From: JBBRVW01 sp963784645
Lineage (GTDB): Bacteria; Actinomycetota; Actinomycetes; JACCUZ01
Reading direction: 5' to 3'
Length of the DNA stretch: 64,000 nucleotides
Assembly (NCBI GenBank): GCA_963784645.1
Contig: CAWARY010000004.1
Coordinates: 8,884-72,883 of the forward strand
Positions 44,373 through 52,311 of the stretch are shown piece after piece; position 1 is the first letter of the stretch; the number at the start of each line of letters is the position of its first letter. Position numbers and translations under genes: made by a program. The notes under the pieces were generated by a model that was not told where the DNA came from, ran no database searches, and was given only the letters and a program-made list of their open reading frames with translations.

Positions 44373-45332
44373 ATGGCTACGGCGGACTCCGCCGCCCGCC
44401 TGGAGGGTGACGAGATCGCCCCTCCACGTGGGCGGCGGGGGACCGGCGCGGGACGAGGCAACGGTGCGGCGCCCTGGCTGTTCCTGACCCCGTACCTCGT
44501 GCTCTTCCTCGCCTTCGTGGTGGCCCCGGCGGTGTACGGGTTCTGGATCAGCCTGCACGACTACGACTACACGCTGCCCAACAAGCCGTTCGTGGGTCTG
44601 GACAACTACCACGATCTCGTCGACAGCTCGTCGCTCGCGTTCCAGCGTTTCTGGAGCAGCATGCAGGCGACAGCCATCTTCACGGCGATGAGCGTGCCGC
44701 TGTTGCTGGTGGTACCGCTCGGCGTCGCACTGGCGATGAACCAGAAGTTCCGCGGGCGGAACCTCTTCCGCGCCATCTACTTCGCGCCGTACGTCCTCGG
44801 CGTCGCCGTGGTGGCGGTGATCTGGTCGTTCCTGCTCGACAACAACATCGGCGTCGTCAACCACTACCTGGGCGTGCTGCACCTGCCGAGCGACATCCCG
44901 TGGCTGACCTCGGTGCCGCAGGCCTGGTTCGCCCTGGTCGGCGTCACCGTGTGGTGGACTCTCGGCTTCAACGCGGTCATCTACCTGGCCGGCCTGCAGG
45001 ACATCCCGCGCGAGCTCTACGAGGCTGCGGAGGTCGACGGCGCGGGCGCGTGGCAGCGGTTCCGGCACGTGACGATCCCCGGGCTGCGGCCGGTGATCGC
45101 GTTCGTCACGATGGTGACGATCATCGCCTCGGCCAACATGTTCGGTCAGTCCTACCTGATGACCAAAGGCTCGCCCGGCACGTCCACACGCACCGCGATC
45201 TACCAGATCGCGGAGACCGGGCTACGGCAGTACCAGATGGGCCAGGCGGCCGCCATGAGCTACGTCCTCACGCTCGTGCTGATGCTCACCAGCGTCGTCG
45301 TCTTCTGGCTGTTCCGCGAGAGGAAGCACTGA
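44373..45332 (+). CDS. Sugar ABC transporter permease (CUT1, MalF-type)
   Basis: 319 residues from ATG 44373 (GTG 44364 also possible). Six helices and the EAA loop ELYEAAEVDGAGAWQRFRHVTIPGLRP that docks the ATPase are present. Paired with the next gene, with TGATG overlap. Confidence 0.93.
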   Translation: MATADSAARLEGDEIAPPRGRRGTGAGRGNGAAPWLFLTPYLVLFLAFVVAPAVYGFWISLHDYDYTLPNKPFVGLDNYHDLVDSSSLAFQRFWSSMQATAIFTAMSVPLLLVVPLGVALAMNQKFRGRNLFRAIYFAPYVLGVAVVAVIWSFLLDNNIGVVNHYLGVLHLPSDIPWLTSVPQAWFALVGVTVWWTLGFNAVIYLAGLQDIPRELYEAAEVDGAGAWQRFRHVTIPGLRPVIAFVTMVTIIASANMFGQSYLMTKGSPGTSTRTAIYQIAETGLRQYQMGQAAAMSYVLTLVLMLTSVVVFWLFRERKH

Positions 45333-46231
45333 TGGCCACCGCCACCGCCACCCCGCCGGCCGCCCCCACGCCGGCGCCGGGCGACCGGTCAGCGGCGCAC
45401 TCCGGCGGCGGGACGGCGCGCCGGGTGCTGCGCTACGTCCTGCTCGCAGCCCTCGCGATCGCGGTCGTCGCGCCGCTGCTGTTCATCCTGTCGACCAGCT
45501 TCAAGTCGCGCGCCGAGGCCACCGGCACCCCGCCGACGTGGATCCCCCGGCACTTCACCCTCCAGGCCTACCGAGCGGTCCTCGGCAGCGGTGACTCGCC
45601 GATCCTGCGGTGGTTCGTCAACAGCATGATCGCGGCGGTCGGCAACTCGCTGCTCGTGGTCTCGACGGCGGCGCTGGCGGCGTACCCGCTGGCCAGGATG
45701 GACTTCCGCGGCAAGCGGCTCGTCTTCGGCGCGATCATCGCGACCCTGTTCATCCCGCCCGTCATCCTCACCATCCCGAACTACCTGATCGTCGGGCAGC
45801 TGCACTGGCTGGACACCCTGGTCGCCGTCATCGTGCCCACCGCGGCGTCGGCGTTCGGCGTCTTCTTCCTCCGGCAGTTCTTCCTCACCCTTCCGCTCGA
45901 GCTGGAAGAGGCCGCGGTCATCGACGGGGCCAACCGGTTCCAGGTGTTCTGGCGGATCGTCCTGCCGCTGTCGAAGCCGGCCCTGGTCACCCTCGGCCTG
46001 CTGGCGTTCCTGACCAACTACAACGACTTCCTCTGGCCGGTCTACGTGCTCTTCAGCGCCGAGACCCAGACGTTGCCGGCCGGCCTCGCGACCCTGCAGA
46101 GCGCCAACGCCGTGCGCTACGACCTGCTCACCGCAGGCGCGGTGATCGCCAGCGTCCCGGTGCTGCTGCTCTACGTGGTGGCCCAGAGGTACATCATCGA
46201 GGGCGTCTCCCGCTCCGGCCTCAAGGGCTGA
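45332..46231 (+). CDS. Sugar ABC transporter permease (CUT1, MalG-type)
   Basis: 299 residues from ATG 45332, overlapping the first permease stop. Six helices; EAA loop LELEEAAVIDGANRFQVFWRIVLPLSKP. Second half of the transmembrane channel for the arabinan-derived sugar. Its end overlaps the convergent CDF gene by 11 bases. Confidence 0.93.
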   Translation: MATATATPPAAPTPAPGDRSAAHSGGGTARRVLRYVLLAALAIAVVAPLLFILSTSFKSRAEATGTPPTWIPRHFTLQAYRAVLGSGDSPILRWFVNSMIAAVGNSLLVVSTAALAAYPLARMDFRGKRLVFGAIIATLFIPPVILTIPNYLIVGQLHWLDTLVAVIVPTAASAFGVFFLRQFFLTLPLELEEAAVIDGANRFQVFWRIVLPLSKPALVTLGLLAFLTNYNDFLWPVYVLFSAETQTLPAGLATLQSANAVRYDLLTAGAVIASVPVLLLYVVAQRYIIEGVSRSGLKG

Positions 46232-47225
46232 CGTCGCTGTACTCGTCCAGGTCGCTCGCGACGCGGGCGCGCAGCCGCTCGACGTGCACGGCGGTGCGCC
46301 CGGCGAGCTCCGGGTCCGGGCGGGTCGCGTCGAGGAACACCTGGGTGATCTCCGGGTGCGCCGTGCGGAGGTCGGTGTCGGCGTCGTTGCTGAACGCCTC
46401 GATCTGTGCGCCCGTCAGGCGGTCGTCGAGGTCCAGCCGGGCCGCGACCAGGACCTCCTCGGGGCCGAGGTGCATGGTGAGCAGTTCGACGACCTGGGAC
46501 ACCTCGGCCCGCCCGGCGAGGCGGTCGTGGACGTCCACGACGAGGGCCGGCTCGGCGGACTCGCCGATGATCAGCGCACCGACGTCCCGGCCCAGCACGA
46601 ACGCGACCAGCGCCAGCAGCAGCCCGATGAGGATGGCGGCGACACCGTCCCAGGCGGCGTTGCCGGTGAGGTGGTGCAGGCCGATGCCGGCGCCGGCCAG
46701 CAGGAGCCCGACGAGCGCCGCACTGTCCTCGGCCAGCACGGTGGTGACGCTCGGGTCCTTGCTGGCCCGGAGGTGCTGGCGGAAGGTGCGGCCCTCCTCG
46801 TGGGCCTCGGCGCGCAGCTGCTGGACCGCCCGCAGCCAGCTGGTGCCCTCGGCGAGGAACGAGACGCCGAGCACCACGAAGGCCACCAGCACCCCGGTCG
46901 ACTCGCCGCCGCTCGACAGGAGCGAGTGGATGCCCTCGTACATCGAGAAGACGGCTCCGGCGATGAAGATGCTCGCGGCAGCGAGCAGCGACCAGAAGTA
47001 CTGCGCCTTGCCGTAGCCGAACGGGTGCTCGGGGTCCGCCACGCGCTGCGACACCCGCAGGCTGGTGAGCAGGAAGACCTGGTTCAGCGTGTCGGCCACC
47101 GAGTGCGCCGCCTCGGCGAGCATCGAGCTCGAGCCGCTGATCAGACCTGCCGTCAGCTTGGCGACGGCGATCGCGAGGTTCGCTGCCAGGGCGACGACGA
47201 CCGTCCGCTTGCTCTCCGACGCCAC
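46221..47225 (-). CDS. Cation diffusion facilitator family transporter
   Basis: 334 residues from GTG 47225 (GAGGAG site). Six helices with the metal-site segments SSMLAEAAHSVADT and LAEDSAALVG, Asp/His ligands of CDF proteins, and a C-terminal cytoplasmic domain (HVERLRARVASDL tail). Distinct in sequence from the CDF at 10-11 kb, closer to the CDF group that includes MamM/FieF relatives. Probable divalent metal efflux. Confidence 0.87.
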   Translation of the reverse strand: MASESKRTVVVALAANLAIAVAKLTAGLISGSSSMLAEAAHSVADTLNQVFLLTSLRVSQRVADPEHPFGYGKAQYFWSLLAAASIFIAGAVFSMYEGIHSLLSSGGESTGVLVAFVVLGVSFLAEGTSWLRAVQQLRAEAHEEGRTFRQHLRASKDPSVTTVLAEDSAALVGLLLAGAGIGLHHLTGNAAWDGVAAILIGLLLALVAFVLGRDVGALIIGESAEPALVVDVHDRLAGRAEVSQVVELLTMHLGPEEVLVAARLDLDDRLTGAQIEAFSNDADTDLRTAHPEITQVFLDATRPDPELAGRTAVHVERLRARVASDLDEYSDVSP

Positions 47226-47259
47226 GGGTGCTCCTCAGGTCATGAACAGGGACGCGGCG

Positions 47260-48840
47260 CTAGATCCAGGACCGCCACCACATCCGTCGTGCCCAGTCCG
47301 CGTACGGGATCACCCTCGCGGACAGGACCGGAAGCAGCCACATGAAGTTCGCGACGGCGAGCAACAGGTACGCGCCGGCCGCGGCGGTGCCCCACTGCCG
47401 GCGGGCCGGGGACGCCTCGCGGCCGCCGACGACCAGCCCGAGGCACTGCGTGACGGCCAGGACCATGAACGGCAGGAAGGCGACGGCGTAGAAGGAGTAG
47501 ACCGTGCGCTCCTGGAAGAAGAACCAGGGCAGCCAGCCGGCCACCACGCCGGCGAGGATGGCGCCGGCCCGCCAGTCGCGGCGGGCGCCCCACAGGTAGA
47601 GCAGCACCGGGAGGGCCAGCGTGCCGGCCCACCAGACCGCCGGTGTTCCGAGCCCGCTGACGGCCCGCGAGCACTGGTCGACGGCGCAGCCCTCCTGGCC
47701 GAGCTTCGGGCCCTCGTAGAAGTAGGACACCGGTCGGGAGAGCACCGTCCAGCCCCACGGGTTGGACTGGTAGTCGTGCGGCGTTCGCAGGTGCGTGTGG
47801 AACTCGTACGCCTCGTGGTGGTAGTGCAGCAGGCTGCGCGCGGCGTCCGGGAGCCACGACGGGCCGCCCGGGTTGTCCAGCGCCCAGTAGCGCAGGTAGG
47901 CGTGGTCGCCGGCGAGGAACCAGCCGGTCCACGAGGCGACGTACACGACGGACGCGAGCAGGACGAGAGAGGCGAAGGCGGGGGCACCGTCGCGCACCAG
48001 GGCGCCGAGCCAGGGCCGCCGGACACCCGCCGAACGGCGGGCCCCCATGTCCCAGAGCAGCGCCAGGACACCGAACACCGCGACGAAGTAGAGGCCGCTC
48101 CACTTGGTGGCGCAGGCGGCGCCGAGGCAGAACCCGGCCAGCAGCCGCCAGGGCCGCAGCCCGAGACCCGGCCCGAAGGTCGACACCACGGTGTCGTCCA
48201 GCCGGTCGGCGAGCCGGCCCCGGACCTTGTCGCGGTCGACCACCAGGGCGCCGAACGCCGCCAGCGCCCAGAACATGAGGATGGGGTCCAGCAGCGCGGT
48301 GCGGCTGAGGACGTAGCCCAGGCCGTCGACCGTGAGCAGCAGGCCGGCCACGCAGCCCAGCAGCGTCGAGCGGAACAGGCGGCGGCCGATCCGGGCCGTC
48401 ATGAGCACCGCGAGCGTGCCGAGCAGCGCGACCATGAACCGCCAGCCGAACGGGGTCATGCCGAACAGCTGCTCACCGACCGCGATCACCCACTTGCCGC
48501 CCGGCGGGTGCACGACGTAGGACGGGTCGCCCGTCCACAGGCCCTTGAGATGCCCGGCGAGGATCTTGACGTTGGCCGGGTCGGGGTCGCCGTCCTTGGC
48601 CGCCTTGAGGTAGTTCTGCTCGGCACCGAAGTGCAGCAGCGACCAGGCGTCCTTCGCGTAGTAGGTCTCGTCGAAGATGACGGCGTGCGGCTGGCCGAGC
48701 CGCCAGAAGCGCAGGACGCCGGCGACGGCGGCCACCAGCAGCGGGCCGACCCAGCCCCAGATCCCGTCGGCCGGCATCGGAGGCACCAGGCGCTCCCGTA
48801 CGCGCGCGCGGTCGATCCGCGGCCTGGTCGCCTGCAGCAC
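47260..48840 (-). CDS. pmt: Protein O-mannosyltransferase (GT39, Pmt)
   Basis: 526 residues from GTG 48840, with TACGCT 6 bases upstream. About 11 membrane helices; the extracytoplasmic loop 1 acidic motif VIFDETYYAKDA supplies the catalytic Asp-Glu of GT39 enzymes. It transfers mannose from polyprenyl-P-mannose to Ser/Thr of exported proteins. Divergent from rsmI, as in other actinomycetes. Confidence 0.93.
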   Translation of the reverse strand: MLQATRPRIDRARVRERLVPPMPADGIWGWVGPLLVAAVAGVLRFWRLGQPHAVIFDETYYAKDAWSLLHFGAEQNYLKAAKDGDPDPANVKILAGHLKGLWTGDPSYVVHPPGGKWVIAVGEQLFGMTPFGWRFMVALLGTLAVLMTARIGRRLFRSTLLGCVAGLLLTVDGLGYVLSRTALLDPILMFWALAAFGALVVDRDKVRGRLADRLDDTVVSTFGPGLGLRPWRLLAGFCLGAACATKWSGLYFVAVFGVLALLWDMGARRSAGVRRPWLGALVRDGAPAFASLVLLASVVYVASWTGWFLAGDHAYLRYWALDNPGGPSWLPDAARSLLHYHHEAYEFHTHLRTPHDYQSNPWGWTVLSRPVSYFYEGPKLGQEGCAVDQCSRAVSGLGTPAVWWAGTLALPVLLYLWGARRDWRAGAILAGVVAGWLPWFFFQERTVYSFYAVAFLPFMVLAVTQCLGLVVGGREASPARRQWGTAAAGAYLLLAVANFMWLLPVLSARVIPYADWARRMWWRSWI

Positions 48841-48846
48841 CGGGCC

Positions 48847-48856
48847 AGCGTACGCA
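48847..48856. promoter_or_regulatory. Overlapping divergent -10 elements of pmt and rsmI
   Basis: AGCGTACGCA carries TACGCT on the minus strand (48852-48847), 6 bases before the pmt GTG, and TACGCA on the plus strand (48851-48856) toward rsmI. The two -10 boxes share the GTAC centre, so the promoters should exclude one another. Confidence 0.4.
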
Positions 48857-48872
48857 GCGCCGGTCCGACACC

Positions 48873-49745
48873 ATGGTGGGCGTGGCGGACGGTGCGGAGA
48901 CGGCTGACGGGTCGGGCGGGTTGCTCGTGCTGGCGGGGACGCCGATCGGCGACCCCGACGACGCCACGCCCCGGCTGCGCCGCGAGCTGGCCGCCGCCGA
49001 CGTCGTCGCGGCCGAGGACACCCGCCGGCTGCGCCGGCTGGTCGCCGCCCTGGGCGTCCAGGTGCGGGGTCGGGTCGTCTCCTACTACGACCAGAACGAG
49101 GCGGCCCGCACGCCGGAGCTGGTCGCAGCGCTGCTGAGCGGCCAGCGGGTGCTGCTCGTCACCGATGCCGGCATGCCGTCCGTGTCGGACCCCGGCTACC
49201 GGCTGGTCGCCGCCGCGGTCGCGGCGGGTGTCGCGGTCACCGCGGCGCCGGGGCCGTCTGCCGTGCTGACCGCGCTGGCGCTGTCGGGCCTGCCGGTCGA
49301 CCGGTTCTGCTTCGAGGGCTTCCTGCCGCGCAAGGCGGGCGACCGGGCCCGACGGCTGGGCGAGCTCGCCGCCGAGCCGCGGACCACGGTGTACTTCGAG
49401 GCACCGCACCGGCTGGCGGCCTCGCTCGCCGCGATGGCCGACGCCCTCGGCGACGACCGGGCCGCTGCGGTCTGCCGGGAGATGACGAAGACCTACGAGG
49501 AGGTCCGCCGCGGGGGGCTGCGGGAGCTCGCGGGCTGGGCCGCGGCGGGTGTGCGCGGCGAGATCACCGTCGTGGTCGACGGCGCCGAGCCGGCCGTCGC
49601 TGCCGACCCGGCCGACCTGGTGTCCGAGGTCGAGGTGCTCGTGGCCAGCGGCACCCGGCTCACGGAGGCGACCGCCGCGGTCGCCGGCCGGCACGGGACC
49701 TCCCGCAAGGCGGTCTACGACGCCGTGCTGGCCGCCCGCTCCTGA
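48873..49745 (+). CDS. rsmI: 16S rRNA (cytidine1402-2'-O)-methyltransferase RsmI
   Basis: 290 residues from ATG 48873. Tetrapyrrole methylase fold: N-terminal TPIGDPDDATPRL with AAEDTRR, and VTDAGMPSVSDPGYRLV for SAM binding. It 2'-O-methylates C1402 in the ribosomal P-site region. Divergent from pmt. Confidence 0.95.
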   Translation: MVGVADGAETADGSGGLLVLAGTPIGDPDDATPRLRRELAAADVVAAEDTRRLRRLVAALGVQVRGRVVSYYDQNEAARTPELVAALLSGQRVLLVTDAGMPSVSDPGYRLVAAAVAAGVAVTAAPGPSAVLTALALSGLPVDRFCFEGFLPRKAGDRARRLGELAAEPRTTVYFEAPHRLAASLAAMADALGDDRAAAVCREMTKTYEEVRRGGLRELAGWAAAGVRGEITVVVDGAEPAVAADPADLVSEVEVLVASGTRLTEATAAVAGRHGTSRKAVYDAVLAARS

Positions 49746-49917
49746 CTCACGGGGTGGCCGCGTCGCGGGACTGGCCGCCGTTCGTGGTGCGGTCGGGTCA
49801 ACGGCGCCAGGACGGGACCACCCACGGGCTGCCGGGTCCCTCGCCGTCCGTCATGTCTCGGCAGTCGAGACGAGACGCGCCCGACGTGGTCCGACCGCGG
49901 ACTTCACTTACCGACCG

Positions 49918-49950
49918 CGGTGAATTCACCGAGGTGAGCGGTCGCTCACC
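49918..49950 (+). promoter_or_regulatory. Two adjacent palindromes before the aminotransferase gene
   Basis: CGGTGAATTCACCG (49918-49931, perfect 14 bp) is followed directly by GGTGAGCG-GT-CGCTCACC (49933-49950, 8-bp arms). The second is of the TetR-operator type. They end 31 bases before the TAGCCT -10 box of the aminotransferase, i.e. at its -35 region. Confidence 0.55.
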
Positions 49951-49981
49951 GCGGTAGGGCCGACGATCGAAGGGCGCGGAC

Positions 49982-49987
49982 TAGCCT
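49982..49987 (+). promoter_or_regulatory. -10 box TAGCCT, leaderless promoter of the aminotransferase
   Basis: TAGCCT, then 7 bases, then ATG 49995. Confidence 0.5.
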
Positions 49988-49994
49988 GGTGGTC

Positions 49995-51170
49995 ATGGAG
50001 TTCCGCCGCATCCCGGGCCTGCCGCCGTACGTCTTCACGATCATCGACGGGCTCAAGCAGGAGGCGCGGCGGGCCGGCCGGGACGTCATCGACCTCGGCT
50101 TCGGCAACCCCGACCTGCCGTCACCTGCGATCGCGGTCGAGAAGCTCGCCGAGGCGGCGCACGTCACCCGCAACCACCGCTACTCCGCGAGCCGGGGCAT
50201 CCCCAAGCTGCGCCAGGCGGTCGCCGCGCTCTACGAGCGCAAGTTCGGGGTGTCCCTCGACCCGGACACCGAGGTGCTCTCGACCATCGGCGCCAAGGAG
50301 GGCTTCAGCCACCTCATGTGGGTGCTGCTCCAGCCCGGCGACGCGGCGCTGGTGCCGAGCCCGTCGTACCCCATCCACATCTGGGGCCCGTACTTCGCCG
50401 GTGCCGACGCGCGGCAGGTCCCCGTGGGCACCGGCGAGGACTACATCGCCAACGTCATGGAGGCGTGGGAGCTGGGCTGGCCCAAGCCCCGGGTCGTGGT
50501 GCTGTCGTTCCCGCACAACCCGACGACCGCGACCGTCGAGCTGTCCGACCTGCAGCGGCTGGTCGACTGGGCCCGCGAGCGCGACGTCGTCCTCGTGCAC
50601 GACTTCGCCTACGCCGACGTGGCCTTCGACGGCTGGCAGCCGCCCTCGATCCTGCAGTGTGAGGGCGCCATGGAGTGCGCGGTCGAGCTGTACTCGATGA
50701 CCAAGTCGTTCTCCATGGCCGGCTGGCGGGTCGCCTTCCTGCTCGGCAACAAGGAGGTCGTCGGCGCCCTGGCCAAGCTGAAGAGCTACCTCGACTACGG
50801 CACCTTCCAGCCCATCCAGATCGCCGCCACCGTGACCATGAACGAGGCGCCGGACTACCCGGCCGAGGTCAACGCGGTCTACGAGTCGCGGCGCAACGCC
50901 CTGGTCGACGGGCTGGGCCGGATCGGCTGGGACATCGAGCGGCCGCGGGGGACGATGTTCGCGTGGGCGCCGATCCCCGAGGCGTACGCCGAGATGGGCT
51001 CGATCGAGTTCGCCACCCTGATCGTCAAGGAGTGCGACGTCGCGCTGTCGCCGGGGGTCGGCTTCGGCCCGGCCGGCGACAAGTTCGTGCGGTTCGCGCT
51101 GATCGAGAACGAGCAGCGGATCGTGCAGGCCGTCCGCAACCTCAAGCGCGGCCTGCCCAAGCTCGGCTAG
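49995..51170 (+). CDS. PLP-dependent class I/II aminotransferase, AlaC-like
   Basis: 391 residues from ATG 49995. Fold-type I aminotransferase; the PLP lysine is Lys237 in YSMTKSFSMAGWRV, with NPDLP near residue 40 and the PHNPTTATV loop. Nearest functional group by motif is the alanine/LL-diaminopimelate-type enzymes (AlaC, DapL-like); which one cannot be told. Its 3' end overlaps the convergent nuclease by 4 bases. Confidence 0.88.
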   Translation: MEFRRIPGLPPYVFTIIDGLKQEARRAGRDVIDLGFGNPDLPSPAIAVEKLAEAAHVTRNHRYSASRGIPKLRQAVAALYERKFGVSLDPDTEVLSTIGAKEGFSHLMWVLLQPGDAALVPSPSYPIHIWGPYFAGADARQVPVGTGEDYIANVMEAWELGWPKPRVVVLSFPHNPTTATVELSDLQRLVDWARERDVVLVHDFAYADVAFDGWQPPSILQCEGAMECAVELYSMTKSFSMAGWRVAFLLGNKEVVGALAKLKSYLDYGTFQPIQIAATVTMNEAPDYPAEVNAVYESRRNALVDGLGRIGWDIERPRGTMFAWAPIPEAYAEMGSIEFATLIVKECDVALSPGVGFGPAGDKFVRFALIENEQRIVQAVRNLKRGLPKLG

Positions 51171-52150
51171 ATCTCGCCCGGCGGCTCGGTCGGCGGTGCC
51201 GGCGGCGGCGGGCAGGCCCAGACGCACGGGTACATCTGCCAGGCCCGGAGGTCGCCCTGGGGGTCGAACAGCCAGGCACCGTCGCCCATGCTGCGCGGCG
51301 CGCCGGAGACGTTCTCGAAGACCGACTCCGTGAGCCCCCAGTAGAAGTCCTCTGAGGTGTCTCTCCCGGAGCCAGGGTGCACGCGGACGCTGCCGCCCGG
51401 AGCCACTGTCACCCCGGCGGCGAAGACGTAGCCGCGAGCCTTGTAGCCCCGGTAGGCGTTGTCGCGCACCCACCAGCCGCCCAGCGGCAGCGGCACGGTG
51501 CCGGTGTTGGTGAGCTCGACGAACTCGCCATTGATGTTCGCCGCGTCGTTGCCGGGCGCGTCCCACTGCACCTGCACGCTCACGGGCACCTCCTGCGACG
51601 GGCCGACCCCGCACCGGTCCGGGTCGCCCCACATGCCGCGACCTGCAGCCGCGGCCTGCTGCGCGCGCAGCCGGTAGTCGGCGTTCTTGAGGTACTCGAT
51701 GTTGCCGTTGTCCGGCAGCGCCAGACCCGCGCTGATGACGAGCCCGCCGGTGTCGGTCCATACGCCGTTGCGCCGGACGGCGACCGACCGGTGCAGCCGG
51801 GATCCCTTGTGCGAGCTCGCCAGCCGTGAGGTGAGGCGCACCTTCTGGCCGTAGGCCAGCCGGTGGAGGAAGACGGCTGCTTCCTTGGCCCAGCACTCGC
51901 CCGTCGTCTTCGTAGGGTCGAGCTTGTAGGTGTGCATCTCCATTGCCTGGACGCCGATGTAGCGCACCCGCACCGGCTTGCTCGTCCCGTCGCCGGCGAG
52001 GTCGACGTCGACGGTGTCGCCGTCGTCGACCATGACGACCTTGCCGTAGGTCACCGAGACGGCGCCCGCAGGCGGCGCGACGACCGCCGGCCCCAGCAGG
52101 CCGGTGGCGGTCGCGGCAACGACCAGCAGAAGTCGGACCCGTCGTGGCAT
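51167..52150 (-). CDS. Secreted thermonuclease-like protein with lamin-tail domain
   Basis: 327 residues from ATG 52150 with a signal peptide (LLLVVAATATGLLGPAVVAPPAGA). The SNase-like domain follows (MVDDGDTVDVDL, VRVRYIGVQAMEMH, and a later CWAKEAAVFL helix), but the catalytic Arg/Glu pair is not clearly complete. Then an Ig-like lamin-tail domain (NINGEFVELTNTGTVPLPLGGW) and a Pro-rich tail. Probably an exported nuclease or nucleic-acid-binding protein. Confidence 0.8.
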   Translation of the reverse strand: MPRRVRLLLVVAATATGLLGPAVVAPPAGAVSVTYGKVVMVDDGDTVDVDLAGDGTSKPVRVRYIGVQAMEMHTYKLDPTKTTGECWAKEAAVFLHRLAYGQKVRLTSRLASSHKGSRLHRSVAVRRNGVWTDTGGLVISAGLALPDNGNIEYLKNADYRLRAQQAAAAGRGMWGDPDRCGVGPSQEVPVSVQVQWDAPGNDAANINGEFVELTNTGTVPLPLGGWWVRDNAYRGYKARGYVFAAGVTVAPGGSVRVHPGSGRDTSEDFYWGLTESVFENVSGAPRSMGDGAWLFDPQGDLRAWQMYPCVWACPPPPAPPTEPPGEI

Positions 52151-52299
52151 GGCAGACCCCTCGTGCGGGACGCCCCCGTGGCGGCCACTGCGGTGGAGAC
52201 TAGGCCGCGGGCGTCGCGGGCGGGCATCCTCCGGACGGACCAGTGACCGAGAGTCCACCGCACCTCACGGCTCGTGAAAAGGGGATGGCACGACGCCCG

Positions 52300-52305
52300 T
52301 AGGCT
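52300..52305 (+). promoter_or_regulatory. -10 box TAGGCT, leaderless promoter of metG
   Basis: TAGGCT, 6 bases, then ATG 52312; no ribosome-binding site is present, consistent with leaderless initiation. Confidence 0.5.
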
Positions 52306-52311
52306 GGCGGC

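Noticed and set aside
47226..47260. Right-hand att repeat of tRNA-Ala
   Set aside because: The tRNA 3' end sequence is not repeated here or elsewhere in the accessory block.
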